A stretch of DNA of 64,000 nt from Thioclava sp. GXIMD4216 (GCF_037949285.1 NZ_CP149926.1:723501-787500), one strand, 5' to 3'; shown: positions 16,142 through 25,873, counted from the stretch's first letter. Notes: generated from the sequence alone by a model not told the origin. Numbers and translations are program-made.

Positions 16142-17058
16142 TGCGCAGATAGGATCGTCCGGCATTGGGCGGGAAGATCCGCCATCGTATAGGTTTTCGC
16201 CGTGCGCGGTGCAGGGCCTTTGGGCTTTTGCGGGGCGGCGGGTTTGGTCGGGTGCAGGGCTTCGGTCACCCACCAGTTCAGCGTCTCGTCACAGCCGTCG
16301 CCGCCTTTGGACAGCTGGGTCACGGTCGGCGTCTGGGCTTCGCAATATTTCGCACCGGGCGGGCATTTCAGCCGCACGTGGAAATGGGTGTTATGACCCC
16401 AATAGGGGCGGATTTTCTGCAACCACGCGCGGTCCCCACGCGGCGCCGCATTGCACATGGCGATCTTGGCTGCGGCGGCCACGAAGATCCGGTCCACCCG
16501 CGGGTCGGAGGCGGCGGCCTTCAGCAATGCCATATGGGCGGGGGTCCAGTTGCCATTGGTCCGCGTCTGGTCAGCGGTGCGGATGGAGATCGACGAGATT
16601 TTCTCGCGCTCGGCACGGCTGAGGGTCAGCCGTTTGGGCGGCAGCATCCAGATATCGGCATCCAGCCCTGTCTGGTGGCTGGCATGGCCGCCGGTCATCG
16701 GGCCACCGCGAGGCTGTGCGATATCGCCGATATAAAGCCCCGACCAGCCGGGCAGGGTGGCCGCATAGCGCGACAGATCCTGTAGGAAGGCCAGTGTTTC
16801 GGGCTGGCCATAATAGCGGTTGCGCGACAGGCGCATCATCTGCCATGTCGGGCCGCTTTCGGGCATAGTGGCCAGACCCGCAGCACATCCCTTGGAATAG
16901 AACCCCACAGCGGCGGGAGCTTGGGTGGTGGGGGTGGATTTGGCACCGAACAGCTGCCGTGCAAGCGGTTCGGCCTGCGCCATCTGGCCGGAGGCCAGAG
17001 AGATCCCCAGAACCAGTGGAAGAACCAGAACCAGTGGAAGAAGACGAGACAGTTGCAC
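16138..17058 (-). CDS. mepA: Penicillin-insensitive murein endopeptidase
   Basis: Periplasmic zinc LAS-type endopeptidase that cuts D-Ala-mDAP crosslinks in peptidoglycan. The 306-residue protein has an N-terminal signal peptide ending near MAQAEP. The zinc-binding motifs are GGHASHQTGLDADIW and, further on, WGHNTHFHVRLKCP; these are the expected H-x6-D and HxH sites. Conserved Cys residues (KGCAAG, AMCNAAPRG, KCPPGAKYC, GDGCDE) suggest disulfides. It forms a coupled pair with the phytase-like esterase (4-base overlap). The start at 17058 gives the full signal peptide. Confidence 0.92.
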   Translation of the reverse strand: MQLSRLLPLVLVLPLVLGISLASGQMAQAEPLARQLFGAKSTPTTQAPAAVGFYSKGCAAGLATMPESGPTWQMMRLSRNRYYGQPETLAFLQDLSRYAATLPGWSGLYIGDIAQPRGGPMTGGHASHQTGLDADIWMLPPKRLTLSRAEREKISSISIRTADQTRTNGNWTPAHMALLKAAASDPRVDRIFVAAAAKIAMCNAAPRGDRAWLQKIRPYWGHNTHFHVRLKCPPGAKYCEAQTPTVTQLSKGGDGCDETLNWWVTEALHPTKPAAPQKPKGPAPRTAKTYTMADLPAQCRTILSAQ

Positions 17059-17075
17059 GGGCGGAATGTCCTGTT

Positions 17076-18425
17076 TTACGAACGAGAGGGGGCAGAGGCG
17101 GTGGCCGTCGGTCTGACCCAGCTTAACAGCACAAGCCCCGCCACGAAAAGTGCCAAAACCGGGGTGATGCCCAGAGATTGCTGCCCCGTCACCGAGGTCA
17201 CGATTCCGATGGACAGCGGCGCGATAAATGCGGTGGCCTTGCCCGACAGCGCATAGATGCCGAAATATTCGGTCATCCGCTCGGGCGGGGACTGGTGCAC
17301 CATCATCACACGGCTGGCCGATTGCAGGGCACCGCCTGCCCCGCCGATGACGCAGCCCAGAACGAAAAAGGCGATATCGGGGGCTGCGGACTCCGCTGTG
17401 ACGGGCAGGCCGAAAACATGATCGGGGGTAATCGAGATGATGCCCAGCACCGCCGCGATCAGCATCAGCAGGCAGGCGATGATAACCGGTTTGGAGCCGA
17501 ACCCGTCATCCGCGCGCCCGCCGAGCCATGCGAAGATCGCACCTGTGATAATCGAGAGAATGCCGAAGATGCCGATCTGCGTGATCGACCAGCCCAGCAC
17601 GCCCGCCGCATAAAGCCCGCCAAAGACATAGACCCCGTTGAGCGCGTCGCGATAGAGCATCGACGCCGCCAGCCATGCCATCAGGCTCGGGCGCTTGGGC
17701 AGCGACCCGAGCGTCATACGCAGGTTGGGCCAGCCTTGCGCCACGGCTGCCCTGATCGTCAGGGCATCCGGCTTCGGGCGGTCTTTCACCCAGAGGAAAA
17801 ACGGGATCATGAAGACCGCATACCACAGCGCCGTCAGGGGGCCTACGATGCGCGTATCCTCGCGGCTGCCGACATCCAGCCCGAAGATCGGGGCGCGCCC
17901 GATCAGGGTATGGCCGGTTTCGGGGCTGGCCTGAAACAGGGTCAGCATCAGGATCAGCAGGATCAGCCCGCCGACATAGCCGAAGGCCCAGCCCGCCCCC
18001 GAGATCCGGCCCAATGTGCTGCGGGGGCCAAGCTCGGGCAGGTAGGCATTGGTGAAGGTGGTCGCGAATTCCATGCCGATCAGCCCGATCGCAAAGCTCG
18101 TCAGGATAAGGAGCAGACTGTAATCCTGCGGAATGGCCCACCACAGGCCGGAAGCTCCCAGCACATACATCGCGGAAAACAGCCACAGGAACCGGCGTTT
18201 GGCCCCGCTTCTATCGGCGACCGCCCCCAGAAAGGGGGAGGCCAGTGCAATCACCACCCCTGTCGCGCCAATGCCATAGCCCCAGACGGCCTGCGCCGCA
18301 CTGCCATCGCCCAGAAGCGTCTTCATATAGGGGCCGAAGGTGAAGGTCAGCAGAAGCGTGTTATAGGGCTGGCTGGCCCAGTCGAAGAAAAACCAGCCCC
18401 AGAGAGCTTTCCTGTCGCGCTGCAT
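17076..18425 (-). CDS. MFS transporter, UMF1/Atg22-like family
   Basis: Twelve-helix permease of the major facilitator superfamily; the substrate is unknown. The 449-residue product starts MQRDRKALWGWFFFDWASQPYNTLLLTFTFGPY, which is typical of the UMF1 (Atg22-like) group, with FDWA and YN residues conserved. SPFLGAVADRSGAKRRFLW is the MFS motif A loop between helices 2 and 3. ATG 18425 is chosen for this N-terminus; the frame is open to 18467 but without similarity. It precedes mepA by 17 bases, so mepA and the esterase may be in its operon. Confidence 0.88.
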   Translation of the reverse strand: MQRDRKALWGWFFFDWASQPYNTLLLTFTFGPYMKTLLGDGSAAQAVWGYGIGATGVVIALASPFLGAVADRSGAKRRFLWLFSAMYVLGASGLWWAIPQDYSLLLILTSFAIGLIGMEFATTFTNAYLPELGPRSTLGRISGAGWAFGYVGGLILLILMLTLFQASPETGHTLIGRAPIFGLDVGSREDTRIVGPLTALWYAVFMIPFFLWVKDRPKPDALTIRAAVAQGWPNLRMTLGSLPKRPSLMAWLAASMLYRDALNGVYVFGGLYAAGVLGWSITQIGIFGILSIITGAIFAWLGGRADDGFGSKPVIIACLLMLIAAVLGIISITPDHVFGLPVTAESAAPDIAFFVLGCVIGGAGGALQSASRVMMVHQSPPERMTEYFGIYALSGKATAFIAPLSIGIVTSVTGQQSLGITPVLALFVAGLVLLSWVRPTATASAPSRS

Positions 18426-18598
18426 GAGAGACCTCTTGAATGGTAACGGGACTGCGTAAAGCGTCATGATACCGGCGATGCAAGCATTCTGCCCGGAAGA
18501 ATTTACCGAAAATCGATATCACGGGCATGCGTTGCAAGGTTGCAAGATGACTGCGGCTCGCATAGGTAGTTACTCACCCAGCCGGAGGTCTTTTGCAT

Positions 18599-18892
18599 AT
18601 GGTCACGCTGTTTCAGGCGCTCAATCTTATACTGGATATTGTGTGGTTTGTGATGATTGTCCACATCATCATGAGCTGGTTGATCAATTTCAATGTCCTG
18701 AACCTGAACCAGCAGATGGTCCGCCAGATCTGGTACGGGCTGAATTCGCTCTTGGAGCCGATCTATGCGCCGATCCGCCGCATTCTGCCCAATACCCCCG
18801 GTCTTGATCTGGCGCCGCTGGTGGCTTTCGTGATCCTGATGATCCTGCAGCGCGCGCTGATCAATAACGCGGGCTTCTTCTACGGGTATTGA
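18599..18892 (+). CDS. YggT family membrane protein
   Basis: Small inner-membrane protein with two hydrophobic helices (LFQALNLILDIVWFVMIVHIIMSWL and LAPLVAFVILMILQ). Between them lies the YggT signature LNSLLEPIYAPIRRILPN. Its function is not settled; family members are linked to osmotic tolerance, potassium transport or cell division and often lie near yggS/proC. The ATG at 18599 has GGAGG 10 bases upstream. The gene is 4 bases before recQ, suggesting a two-gene transcript, and is divergent from the MFS gene across 173 bp. Confidence 0.88.
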   Translation: MVTLFQALNLILDIVWFVMIVHIIMSWLINFNVLNLNQQMVRQIWYGLNSLLEPIYAPIRRILPNTPGLDLAPLVAFVILMILQRALINNAGFFYGY

Positions 18893-18896
18893 TCCG

Positions 18897-20954
18897 ATGG
18901 TCGAGGCCACGCTGCCCGACTGTCATGCAGTCCTGACCGATATCTTCGGGTTCCGCGAATTCCGTCCCGGACAGGAAGAAATCGTGCGCTCCGTCATGGC
19001 GGGGCGCAATACTTTGGCCATCATGCCGACGGGCGGTGGCAAATCGCTGTGTTTCCAGATCCCCGCGCTGTGCCGCGAGGGGCTGACGGTGGTGATATCG
19101 CCGCTGATTGCCCTGATGCGCGATCAGGTGCGGGCGCTGCGCGAGGCGGGGGTCGAGGCCGGTGCTCTGACCTCGGGCAATACCGAGGACGAGACCGAAG
19201 AGGTCTTTCGTGCCATCGACGAAGGCCGGTTGAAGATCCTCTATATGGCGCCGGAACGGCTGGCCTCGGGCGGGGCGGTGCATCTGCTGCGCCGTGCGCG
19301 GGTCGGGCTGATTGCCGTGGACGAGGCGCATTGCGTCAGCCAATGGGGCCATGACTTCCGCCCCGATTACCTGCGCATCGGGGAGTTGCGCCGCGATCTG
19401 AAGGTGCCGCTGGCCGCCTTTACCGCCACCGCCGATGAAGAAACCCGCGCCGAGATGGTCACGCGGCTGTTTGACGGCGAGGCGCCCGAGACCTTCCTGC
19501 GCGGCTTTGACCGCCCCAATATCCATCTGGCGTTCGAGCCCAAGAACCAGCCGCGCGGGCAGATCCTGCAGTTTGCCGCCGCGCGCAAGGGCCAGTCGGG
19601 CATCGTCTATTGCGCCACCCGCAAAAAGACCGAGAGCCTTGCGCAGGCGCTGAATGAGGCGGGGCATACGGCCTGCTATTATCACGGCGGCATGGACCCC
19701 GACGAGCGGCGGCTGGTCGAGACGCGCTTTCAGCAGGAAGACGGGCTGATCGTGGTGGCGACTGTGGCCTTCGGCATGGGGATCGATAAGCCCGATATCC
19801 GCTGGGTGGCCCATGCCGATCTGTCGAAATCCATCGAGGCCTATTATCAGGAGATCGGTCGCGCGGGCCGTGATGGCGCTCCTGCCGAGACGCTGACCCT
19901 CTTTGGCCCCGACGATATCCGCATCCGCCGCGCCCAGATCGACGAGGGGCTTGCGCCGCCCGAACGCAAGGACGCCGATCACGGGCGGCTGAATGCGCTG
20001 CTGGGGCTGGCCGAGGCCACCGCCTGCCGCCGCCAGAGGCTGCTGGCCTATTTCGGTGAAGAGGCAAGCCCTTGTGGCAACTGCGATATCTGCGACACTC
20101 CGCCCGATCTGTTCGATGCGACCGAACCGGTGCGTATGGCGCTGTCGGCCTGTCTGCGCTGCGACCAGAGCTATGGCAGCCAGTATCTGATCGAGGTGCT
20201 GCTGGGCCAGTCGAACGAGCGCATTTCCTCGCGCGGGCATGACCGCCTGCCGACCTTCGGGGTGGGCAAGGCCTGGACGCGCCCGCAGTGGCAGGCGATC
20301 TTCCGGCAGATGATGGGGCATGACCTGATCCGCCCCGATGCCGAACGTCACGGCGCGTTATTCGTGACCAAGGCCGCGCATCCGATCCTGCGCGGCGAGG
20401 AACAGATCACCTTCCGGCGTGACCCTGTGCGCGGGGCGAAAAAGCAGACGGTGGTCAAGGCGCTGGTGTCCGAGGAGGACGCGCCGCTGCTGTCGGCCCT
20501 GAAGGCCAAGCGGCGGGCGCTTTCCGAGGCGGCGGGGCTTCCGGCCTATATGATCTTCCCCGACCGCACCCTGATCGAGATGGTCGAGGCCCGTCCGCAA
20601 ACGCTGGACCAGATGGCGCGGATCAACGGGGTCGGAGCCAAAAAGCTGGAAAGCTATGGCACGGCATTCCTTGAGGTGCTGGTGGGTGAGGAGATGCAGA
20701 AAATGCATCCCGCGCGCCGTGCTTTGGCGGGGCGTCAGGCCGGACCTCTGTTTGATGCGCTGCTGGCAGAGCAACTCCGTTTGGAGCGTGGCGAGGACGG
20801 GACAGGGCGGATGCTGAGCGTGTCTTCGTCGTTGCTGCGCAAGATTGCCGAGATGCGGCCAGGCGACCTGAAGGGGCTGGAACGGCTTGGTCTGGAAGAC
20901 GCCAAGCTCGACCGTTTCGGTGCCGCCTTCCTGCAGCTTATTTCCGAGACCTAG
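18897..20954 (+). CDS. recQ: ATP-dependent DNA helicase RecQ
   Basis: 3'-5' superfamily-2 helicase for recombination and fork repair. The 685-residue protein has the RecQ Q-motif FREFRPGQ (residues 19-26), Walker A TGGGKS (45-50), DEAH with HCVSQWGHDFRPDY (from 142), motif VI EIGRAGRDG, a zinc domain with Cys at CRRQR and CGNCDIC (about 375-400), a winged helix, and an HRDC domain with VEARPQTLDQMARINGVGAKKLE (about 560-590). Length is slightly above E. coli RecQ due to a C-terminal extension of about 80 residues. Its TAG stop overlaps, inside CTAG, the stop of the convergent kinase gene. Confidence 0.96.
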   Translation: MVEATLPDCHAVLTDIFGFREFRPGQEEIVRSVMAGRNTLAIMPTGGGKSLCFQIPALCREGLTVVISPLIALMRDQVRALREAGVEAGALTSGNTEDETEEVFRAIDEGRLKILYMAPERLASGGAVHLLRRARVGLIAVDEAHCVSQWGHDFRPDYLRIGELRRDLKVPLAAFTATADEETRAEMVTRLFDGEAPETFLRGFDRPNIHLAFEPKNQPRGQILQFAAARKGQSGIVYCATRKKTESLAQALNEAGHTACYYHGGMDPDERRLVETRFQQEDGLIVVATVAFGMGIDKPDIRWVAHADLSKSIEAYYQEIGRAGRDGAPAETLTLFGPDDIRIRRAQIDEGLAPPERKDADHGRLNALLGLAEATACRRQRLLAYFGEEASPCGNCDICDTPPDLFDATEPVRMALSACLRCDQSYGSQYLIEVLLGQSNERISSRGHDRLPTFGVGKAWTRPQWQAIFRQMMGHDLIRPDAERHGALFVTKAAHPILRGEEQITFRRDPVRGAKKQTVVKALVSEEDAPLLSALKAKRRALSEAAGLPAYMIFPDRTLIEMVEARPQTLDQMARINGVGAKKLESYGTAFLEVLVGEEMQKMHPARRALAGRQAGPLFDALLAEQLRLERGEDGTGRMLSVSSSLLRKIAEMRPGDLKGLERLGLEDAKLDRFGAAFLQLISET

Positions 20955-23167
20955 GCAGCCCCGTCCTGTAGCGACTGTGCGGTCGGGGGACAATTTGCCA
21001 CGATATGGTCGATGATCGCCGTTTTGCGCAATGGTTTGGTCAGATAGTGATCCATACCCGAGGCCAGTATGCCCTCGCTATCGCCGTCCATCGCATGGGC
21101 CGTCAGGGCGCAGATCGGCACGTGGTTGCCGCTTTCCAGAGACCGGATGCGGCGGGTGGCTTCCTTGCCATCCATCTCGGGCATGGAAATATCCATGAAG
21201 ATCAGGTCGGGCTGGAAGCTTTGCCATTTCTCGACCGCTTCCAGACCGTTATTGGCGAAGACCAGATCAATAGGCAGATCTTTTACCATCTTGCCAAAAA
21301 CGAGCTGGTTGGTGCGATTATCCTCGGCGGCGAGGATGCGCATCTTGCGTTGGCCAACAGGGGGCGGCGGCGCGGGCGGTGGCACCGTTCTTGCAACCGG
21401 ATAGGACAGGTTTTGCAAGGTGCGGAACAGATGCGACCGCAGCACCGGCTTTTCCAGACATTCGATCTGGGCCGCGTGGGCCTCTTCGGGGGTGATCGCA
21501 TCGGGGTCCGAACTCAGCAGCACCACGGGAATCTTCACGCCGCGTTGCCGCAAGGTCTGGCACAGATGCAGGCCATCCATATCCGGCATCCGGAAATCGC
21601 TGAGCATAATGTCGAATTTCGCGCCCCTGTCGAAAGCGGTCAGCGCTTCCTGTGCGTTCCGGCACAATGTCACCTTCAGCCCGTAGGTTTCCAGCTGCCG
21701 TTCGAGAATGACACGGTTGACCATCAGATCATCGACCACAAGCGCGGCCCGCAGCGTGATCGGCGGACCGGGGGTCGAGACATGCGGCGCGGGTTCGGCG
21801 GCGGGCACCAGAATCTTGAACCCGAAACACGAACCGCGCCCCAGCTCGCTATCGACCCAGATCTCGCCGCCCATCATCTCGATCAACTGCTTGGTGATGG
21901 CAAGGCCAAGCCCCGTGCCCTCGAACTTGCGGTTGGTTTCGCTTTCGACCTGATTGAACTCGCCGAAAACATGGTCGATCTGTTCGGGATTGATGCCGAT
22001 GCCGGTATCCTCGACGGTGATATGCAGCTCGTAATTATTCTGCTTCCGCTCTATCCCGACCACGCGCGTCAGCACATGGCCGCTAAGCGTGAATTTCACC
22101 GCATTGCCCAGAAGATTGGTCAGAATCTGGCGGATACGCCCCGGATCGGCCACGAATCGTGTCGGCAGGAACATGTCGTAATCGACCAGAAGCCTCAGCT
22201 TCTTGTCGCGTGCGGAAGGTTGCAGCAGCATGGTCACCTCGTGCACACACCGCTCCAGATCGAAAATCTCGGGATAGAGCTTCAGGCGCTCCGCCTCGAT
22301 CTTGGAATAGTCGAGCACATCGTTGATGATCGTCAGCAGCGCCTCGCCGGAAGAGCGGATGGTTTCCGCATAAAGACGCTGATCCTCTGTCAGCTCTGTC
22401 TCGGTCAGCAGTTCGGCCATGCCCACCACGCCATTCATCGGCGTCCGGATCTCGTGGCTCATATTGGCAAGGAAGGCCGATTTCGCGCGATTGGCGGATT
22501 CGGCCTTTTCGCGTGCCTCTTCCAGTTCCGCTTCGCGGCTGACATGGGTCGAGATATCCTGCGCGATGCAGACCAGATCGCCGCCTTCGCCCCACCGGTC
22601 GATCAGCCGGATATGGGCCCCTTTACGGGTGATGATCGTGATCGGTTCGATCGGATTGCGGCGGATGCGCGCGATCATGTCATGATGCCAGTCGGCAGGG
22701 TCGCGCCCGTCCAGATCCACCATCCGGTGCTTGGCCACGATATTGAGCACCGAATCGTAGGTCACGCCCGCAGCGATGGCCACTTCGCCCTCGAAGAAAT
22801 CCAGATAGACCTTATTGGCGGCCACCAGCCGCAGATCGGCGTCATAGACGGCAAACCCGTCGGGAATCGTCTCAAGCGCGTCCCACAGCCTGCGTTGGGC
22901 TATCATGGCAACGGAATTGGCCCGTGCGAGATCATCCATCACGCGATGGTTCTCGCCCTTCAAAGAGGCGGCTTCCGTCAGGGCGCGGGTCAGGCCGTGG
23001 CGCTGCTCCACGATCTGGTCGGACAGGGCGCGGGCATGCAATGCCAGTTTCTGATTGGCCGTAAACAGTTCACGCTTCTTCTGGTCAAGCAGCCGTTCCG
23101 CCGCCAGACGGGCGCGACGCTCCTGAGCCAGCTTGTCAGCGATCGTGTTTCTGGTGCCTGTCGGCAT
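20951..23167 (-). CDS. Soluble hybrid sensor histidine kinase with two receiver domains
   Basis: Cytoplasmic multi-domain signalling kinase, 738 residues, with no membrane segment. The order is: N-terminal coiled coil (about 10-90, Arg/Lys/Glu-rich), PAS domain (about 95-205, GFAVYDADLRLVAANKVYLDFF), HisKA with MSHEIRTPMNG (His 238), HATPase with NLLGNAVKFT, DTGIGI and GTGLGL, and two receivers with phospho-acceptor Asp in MLSDFRMPDMDG and FMDISMPEMDG. A Pro-rich linker (VPPPAPPPP) separates the receivers. All catalytic residues look intact. No Hpt protein or response regulator is adjacent, so its partner is elsewhere. The stimulus is unknown. It converges on recQ with a shared CTAG stop site. 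Confidence 0.9.
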   Translation of the reverse strand: MPTGTRNTIADKLAQERRARLAAERLLDQKKRELFTANQKLALHARALSDQIVEQRHGLTRALTEAASLKGENHRVMDDLARANSVAMIAQRRLWDALETIPDGFAVYDADLRLVAANKVYLDFFEGEVAIAAGVTYDSVLNIVAKHRMVDLDGRDPADWHHDMIARIRRNPIEPITIITRKGAHIRLIDRWGEGGDLVCIAQDISTHVSREAELEEAREKAESANRAKSAFLANMSHEIRTPMNGVVGMAELLTETELTEDQRLYAETIRSSGEALLTIINDVLDYSKIEAERLKLYPEIFDLERCVHEVTMLLQPSARDKKLRLLVDYDMFLPTRFVADPGRIRQILTNLLGNAVKFTLSGHVLTRVVGIERKQNNYELHITVEDTGIGINPEQIDHVFGEFNQVESETNRKFEGTGLGLAITKQLIEMMGGEIWVDSELGRGSCFGFKILVPAAEPAPHVSTPGPPITLRAALVVDDLMVNRVILERQLETYGLKVTLCRNAQEALTAFDRGAKFDIMLSDFRMPDMDGLHLCQTLRQRGVKIPVVLLSSDPDAITPEEAHAAQIECLEKPVLRSHLFRTLQNLSYPVARTVPPPAPPPPVGQRKMRILAAEDNRTNQLVFGKMVKDLPIDLVFANNGLEAVEKWQSFQPDLIFMDISMPEMDGKEATRRIRSLESGNHVPICALTAHAMDGDSEGILASGMDHYLTKPLRKTAIIDHIVANCPPTAQSLQDGAA

Positions 23168-23349
23168 GCTGGTTCAGTCCCCATTCCGTTCGACCAGCAT
23201 CTTGGTGACGTCCAGTAAATTTAGGCTTAATCCTTAAGGCTGATCGCGGGCCAGCTATAGAAAATCCCTCACAAATTTCTACTTTAAGAAGAAAATCCTG
23301 CGGTTTTACAGCCTGCGTATAACGGGCTCAACATGACCGTTGGCATGTT

Positions 23350-23374
23350 GACGCGGCGGCAGTATCGCCGCGTC
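23350..23374. other. GC-rich hairpin in the kinase/phosphatase intergenic region
   Basis: The 285-bp spacer between the kinase start (23167) and the phosphatase stop (23453) contains a perfect 9-bp stem GACGCGGCG/CGCCGCGTC with a 7-base loop. Next to it lies a second inverted stretch (GGCCCCGG TTTC GGCCCCGGG). No T-run follows on either strand. The part near the kinase gene (23220-23300) is AT-rich and probably holds its promoter, but I cannot fix -35 and -10. Confidence 0.4.
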
Positions 23375-23452
23375 AGGACAGGCCCCGGTTTCGGCCCCGG
23401 GCGATTCTGTATCCTGCCCGCCTTCGGGGCCGCTGCGCGCGATATACCGTGG

Positions 23453-24205
23453 TCAGGCGGCGATAGTGGCAACCGGAACAAGCGGTTGCCGCCCGTTTTC
23501 GGTCAGCAGCCATGCGTCGCGGCCTTCGATCACCACTGCCGAGACAGGGCCGCCATAGCCCGCACTGCTATCGAGGTTGAGGCGGTTGCCATAATGCGTC
23601 ACCTGATCGATTGCGGTATGGCCATGCACCACCAGCATGCCGTGATCGCTGGTATCTTCCAGCCAGCCTTTGCGGATCCAGCACAGATCGTCTTCGGTCT
23701 GGTTGCCGATGCTGACCCCCGGACGGATGCCGGCATGCACAAAAAGCAATTCACCGAAGATGAAGTGGTTGGGGCGGCTGGCCAGCCAGAGCCGGTGCGA
23801 TTCGGGAACCATCCGGAGCGCCTCGGCATGGACGATATCGGCGGGGCGTTCATCGGCATTGGGCACGCCATAGGAGGCCAGTGTGGTATTGCCGCCCAAT
23901 CGTGGGTTCAGCCATGTCAGATCCTTGCGCAGCATCGGATCGGCGTCGAAAGGGTCGTTCATGAAAATCGAGAACATCCTGTCGTGATTGCCTTTCAGTA
24001 CCACCCAGTTTTTCCCCGCCCGCATCGCGTTGAGCAGGTAATCGATGACGCCGGCACTCTCGGGGCCACGGTCGGCAACATCTCCGACATGGATCACAGG
24101 GGCGGACTGGTCGCCAAAGGCCGCACGGTCCTGCTCGATCAGATCGTGCGCAATCTTCAGCTTGTCGAGATGTCCGTGAATGTCTCCGATGGCATAGGCG
24201 CGCAT
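23453..24205 (-). CDS. PPP-family metallophosphatase (serine/threonine phosphatase-like)
   Basis: Predicted protein or dinucleoside-polyphosphate phosphatase of the PPP metallophosphoesterase family, 250 residues. The three signature blocks are present: GDIHGH (residues 7-12), GDVADRG and GNHD. Later metal-binding His residues are in FVHAGI and VVHGHT. The length matches bacterial PrpA/PrpB-like enzymes and excludes ApaH (about 280 with different C-terminus), though a diadenosine-tetraphosphatase activity is possible. It follows serA on the same strand, separated by a strong terminator, so it is probably a separate unit. Confidence 0.87.
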   Translation of the reverse strand: MRAYAIGDIHGHLDKLKIAHDLIEQDRAAFGDQSAPVIHVGDVADRGPESAGVIDYLLNAMRAGKNWVVLKGNHDRMFSIFMNDPFDADPMLRKDLTWLNPRLGGNTTLASYGVPNADERPADIVHAEALRMVPESHRLWLASRPNHFIFGELLFVHAGIRPGVSIGNQTEDDLCWIRKGWLEDTSDHGMLVVHGHTAIDQVTHYGNRLNLDSSAGYGGPVSAVVIEGRDAWLLTENGRQPLVPVATIAA

Positions 24206-24224
24206 AGTTCTTTCCTTACAAATG

Positions 24225-24254
24225 AAAAAGGCCCCCGCGGGTCGCAGGGGCCTT
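24225..24254 (-). terminator. Intrinsic terminator after serA
   Basis: AAGGCCCC (24254-24247 on the minus strand) pairs with GGGGCCTT (24235-24228), with inner GCG/CGC pairs, followed by TTTTT. It ends the serC-serA transcript before the phosphatase gene. Confidence 0.85.
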
Positions 24255-24277
24255 GGCGTTCATGAACCTATTATGGC

Positions 24278-25873
24278 TCAGCCGAGAATGAATTCCAGCG
24301 GTTTTACTTGCTTGAAGATACCGGTGGCTTTCATGGCCTCGACCGTTTCCGGTTTCAGGGCTTCGTCGAGATAGGCAATGGCGATGGCTTCCCCGCCGGC
24401 TTTCGCGCGGCCAAGGGTGAAGTTGGCAAGGTTTGCCCCATGTTCGCCCAGCAGCGTGCCCAGCTTGCCGATCACACCGGGGACATCCTCATTGGTGGTA
24501 TAGAGCATATGCTCGCCCACTTCGGCATCGATATTGATGCCCTTGATCTGGATGAAGCGCGGCTTGGCATCCGAGAACACGGTGCCCGCGATCGAACGCT
24601 CTTTGGTTTCCGACACGACGGTGACCTTGATGTAGCCATCATAGGCGCCCGATTGGGTCTGCGACGTGGTCGAGATCTGGATGCCGCGCTCTTTCGCCAG
24701 AGCGGGGGCCGAGACCATGTTCACTTCCGGTTGGCTGGCTTTCATGATGCCGGCCACAACGGCCGCATCCAGCGCCTTGAGGTTCAGCTCGGCGGCCGAT
24801 CCGTCATAGGTGATGTTGATCGCCTTGATCGCATCTTCGGTCATCTGACCGATGAAGCCACCCAGATGTTGTGCCAGCTTGACCCACGGGCCCATGACCT
24901 TGGCTTCTTCGGCGGTCATCGACGGCATGTTCAGCGCGTTCTCGACAGCGCCGTCCAGCAGGTAGTTCGACATCTGCTCTGCGACTTGCAGCGCCACGTT
25001 TTCCTGCGCTTCGGTCGTGGACGCGCCAAGGTGGGGCGTGCAGACGACGTTGGGCAGGTTGAACAGCACGTTATTGGTCGCGGGCTCTTCGGCAAACACG
25101 TCCAGCGCGGCACCGGCAACATGGCCCGATTTCAGCAGATCGGCCAGCGCTTCCTCATCGACCAGACCACCACGGGCGCAGTTGATGATACGCACGCCTT
25201 TCTTGGTCTTCTCGAGGTTCTCGCGCGACAGGATGTTCTTGGTCTGCTCGGTCAGCGGCACGTGCAGGGTGATGAAATCGGCGCGCTTGAGCAGATCCTC
25301 AAGCTCGACTTTCTCCACGCCCATTTTGTCGGCTTTTTCCTGGCTCATGAAGGGGTCGAATGCGATGACCTTCATTTTCAGGCCGCGGGCACGGTCGCAG
25401 ACGATGCCACCGATGTTACCGGCACCGATCACACCAAGGGTCTTGCCGGAAAGCTCGACACCCATGAATTTCGATTTTTCCCACTTGCCCGCATGGGTCG
25501 AGGCGGACGCTTCGGGGATCTGGCGCGCCACGGCGAACATCATCGCGATGGCATGCTCGGCGGTGGTGATCATGTTGCCGAAGGGCGTGTTCATGACGAT
25601 CACGCCTTTTTTCGAAGCGGCTTCCTTATCGACGTTATCGGTGCCGATACCTGCGCGGCCCACGACCTTCAGGTTGGTCGCGTTTTCCAGCAGTTTCGCG
25701 GTCACTTTGGTGGCCGAACGGATCGCAAGGCCGTCATATTTGCCGATCACTTCGGCCAGCTTGTCTTTGTCCTTGCCGAGTTTGGGTTCGAAATCGACTT
25801 CGATGCCACGGTCACGGAAGATCTGGACGGCGGTTTCCGACAGGCTGTCAGAGACGAGAACTTTGGGGGCCAT
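24278..25873 (-). CDS. serA: D-3-phosphoglycerate dehydrogenase
   Basis: First step of phosphorylated serine synthesis: oxidises 3-phosphoglycerate to 3-phosphohydroxypyruvate with NAD. The 531-residue length is that of the long type: catalytic and NAD domains (GKTLGVIGAGNIGGIVCDRA; active-site region NCARGGLVDEEAL), an intervening ASB domain (about 320-440) and a C-terminal ACT domain (residues about 455-531, NEDVPGVIGKLGTLLGEHGANLA), the usual serine-sensing site. It lies 85 bases after serC with an internal hairpin between them. Together with divergent serB, the whole pathway is encoded in 4.3 kb. Confidence 0.96.
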   Translation of the reverse strand: MAPKVLVSDSLSETAVQIFRDRGIEVDFEPKLGKDKDKLAEVIGKYDGLAIRSATKVTAKLLENATNLKVVGRAGIGTDNVDKEAASKKGVIVMNTPFGNMITTAEHAIAMMFAVARQIPEASASTHAGKWEKSKFMGVELSGKTLGVIGAGNIGGIVCDRARGLKMKVIAFDPFMSQEKADKMGVEKVELEDLLKRADFITLHVPLTEQTKNILSRENLEKTKKGVRIINCARGGLVDEEALADLLKSGHVAGAALDVFAEEPATNNVLFNLPNVVCTPHLGASTTEAQENVALQVAEQMSNYLLDGAVENALNMPSMTAEEAKVMGPWVKLAQHLGGFIGQMTEDAIKAINITYDGSAAELNLKALDAAVVAGIMKASQPEVNMVSAPALAKERGIQISTTSQTQSGAYDGYIKVTVVSETKERSIAGTVFSDAKPRFIQIKGINIDAEVGEHMLYTTNEDVPGVIGKLGTLLGEHGANLANFTLGRAKAGGEAIAIAYLDEALKPETVEAMKATGIFKQVKPLEFILG

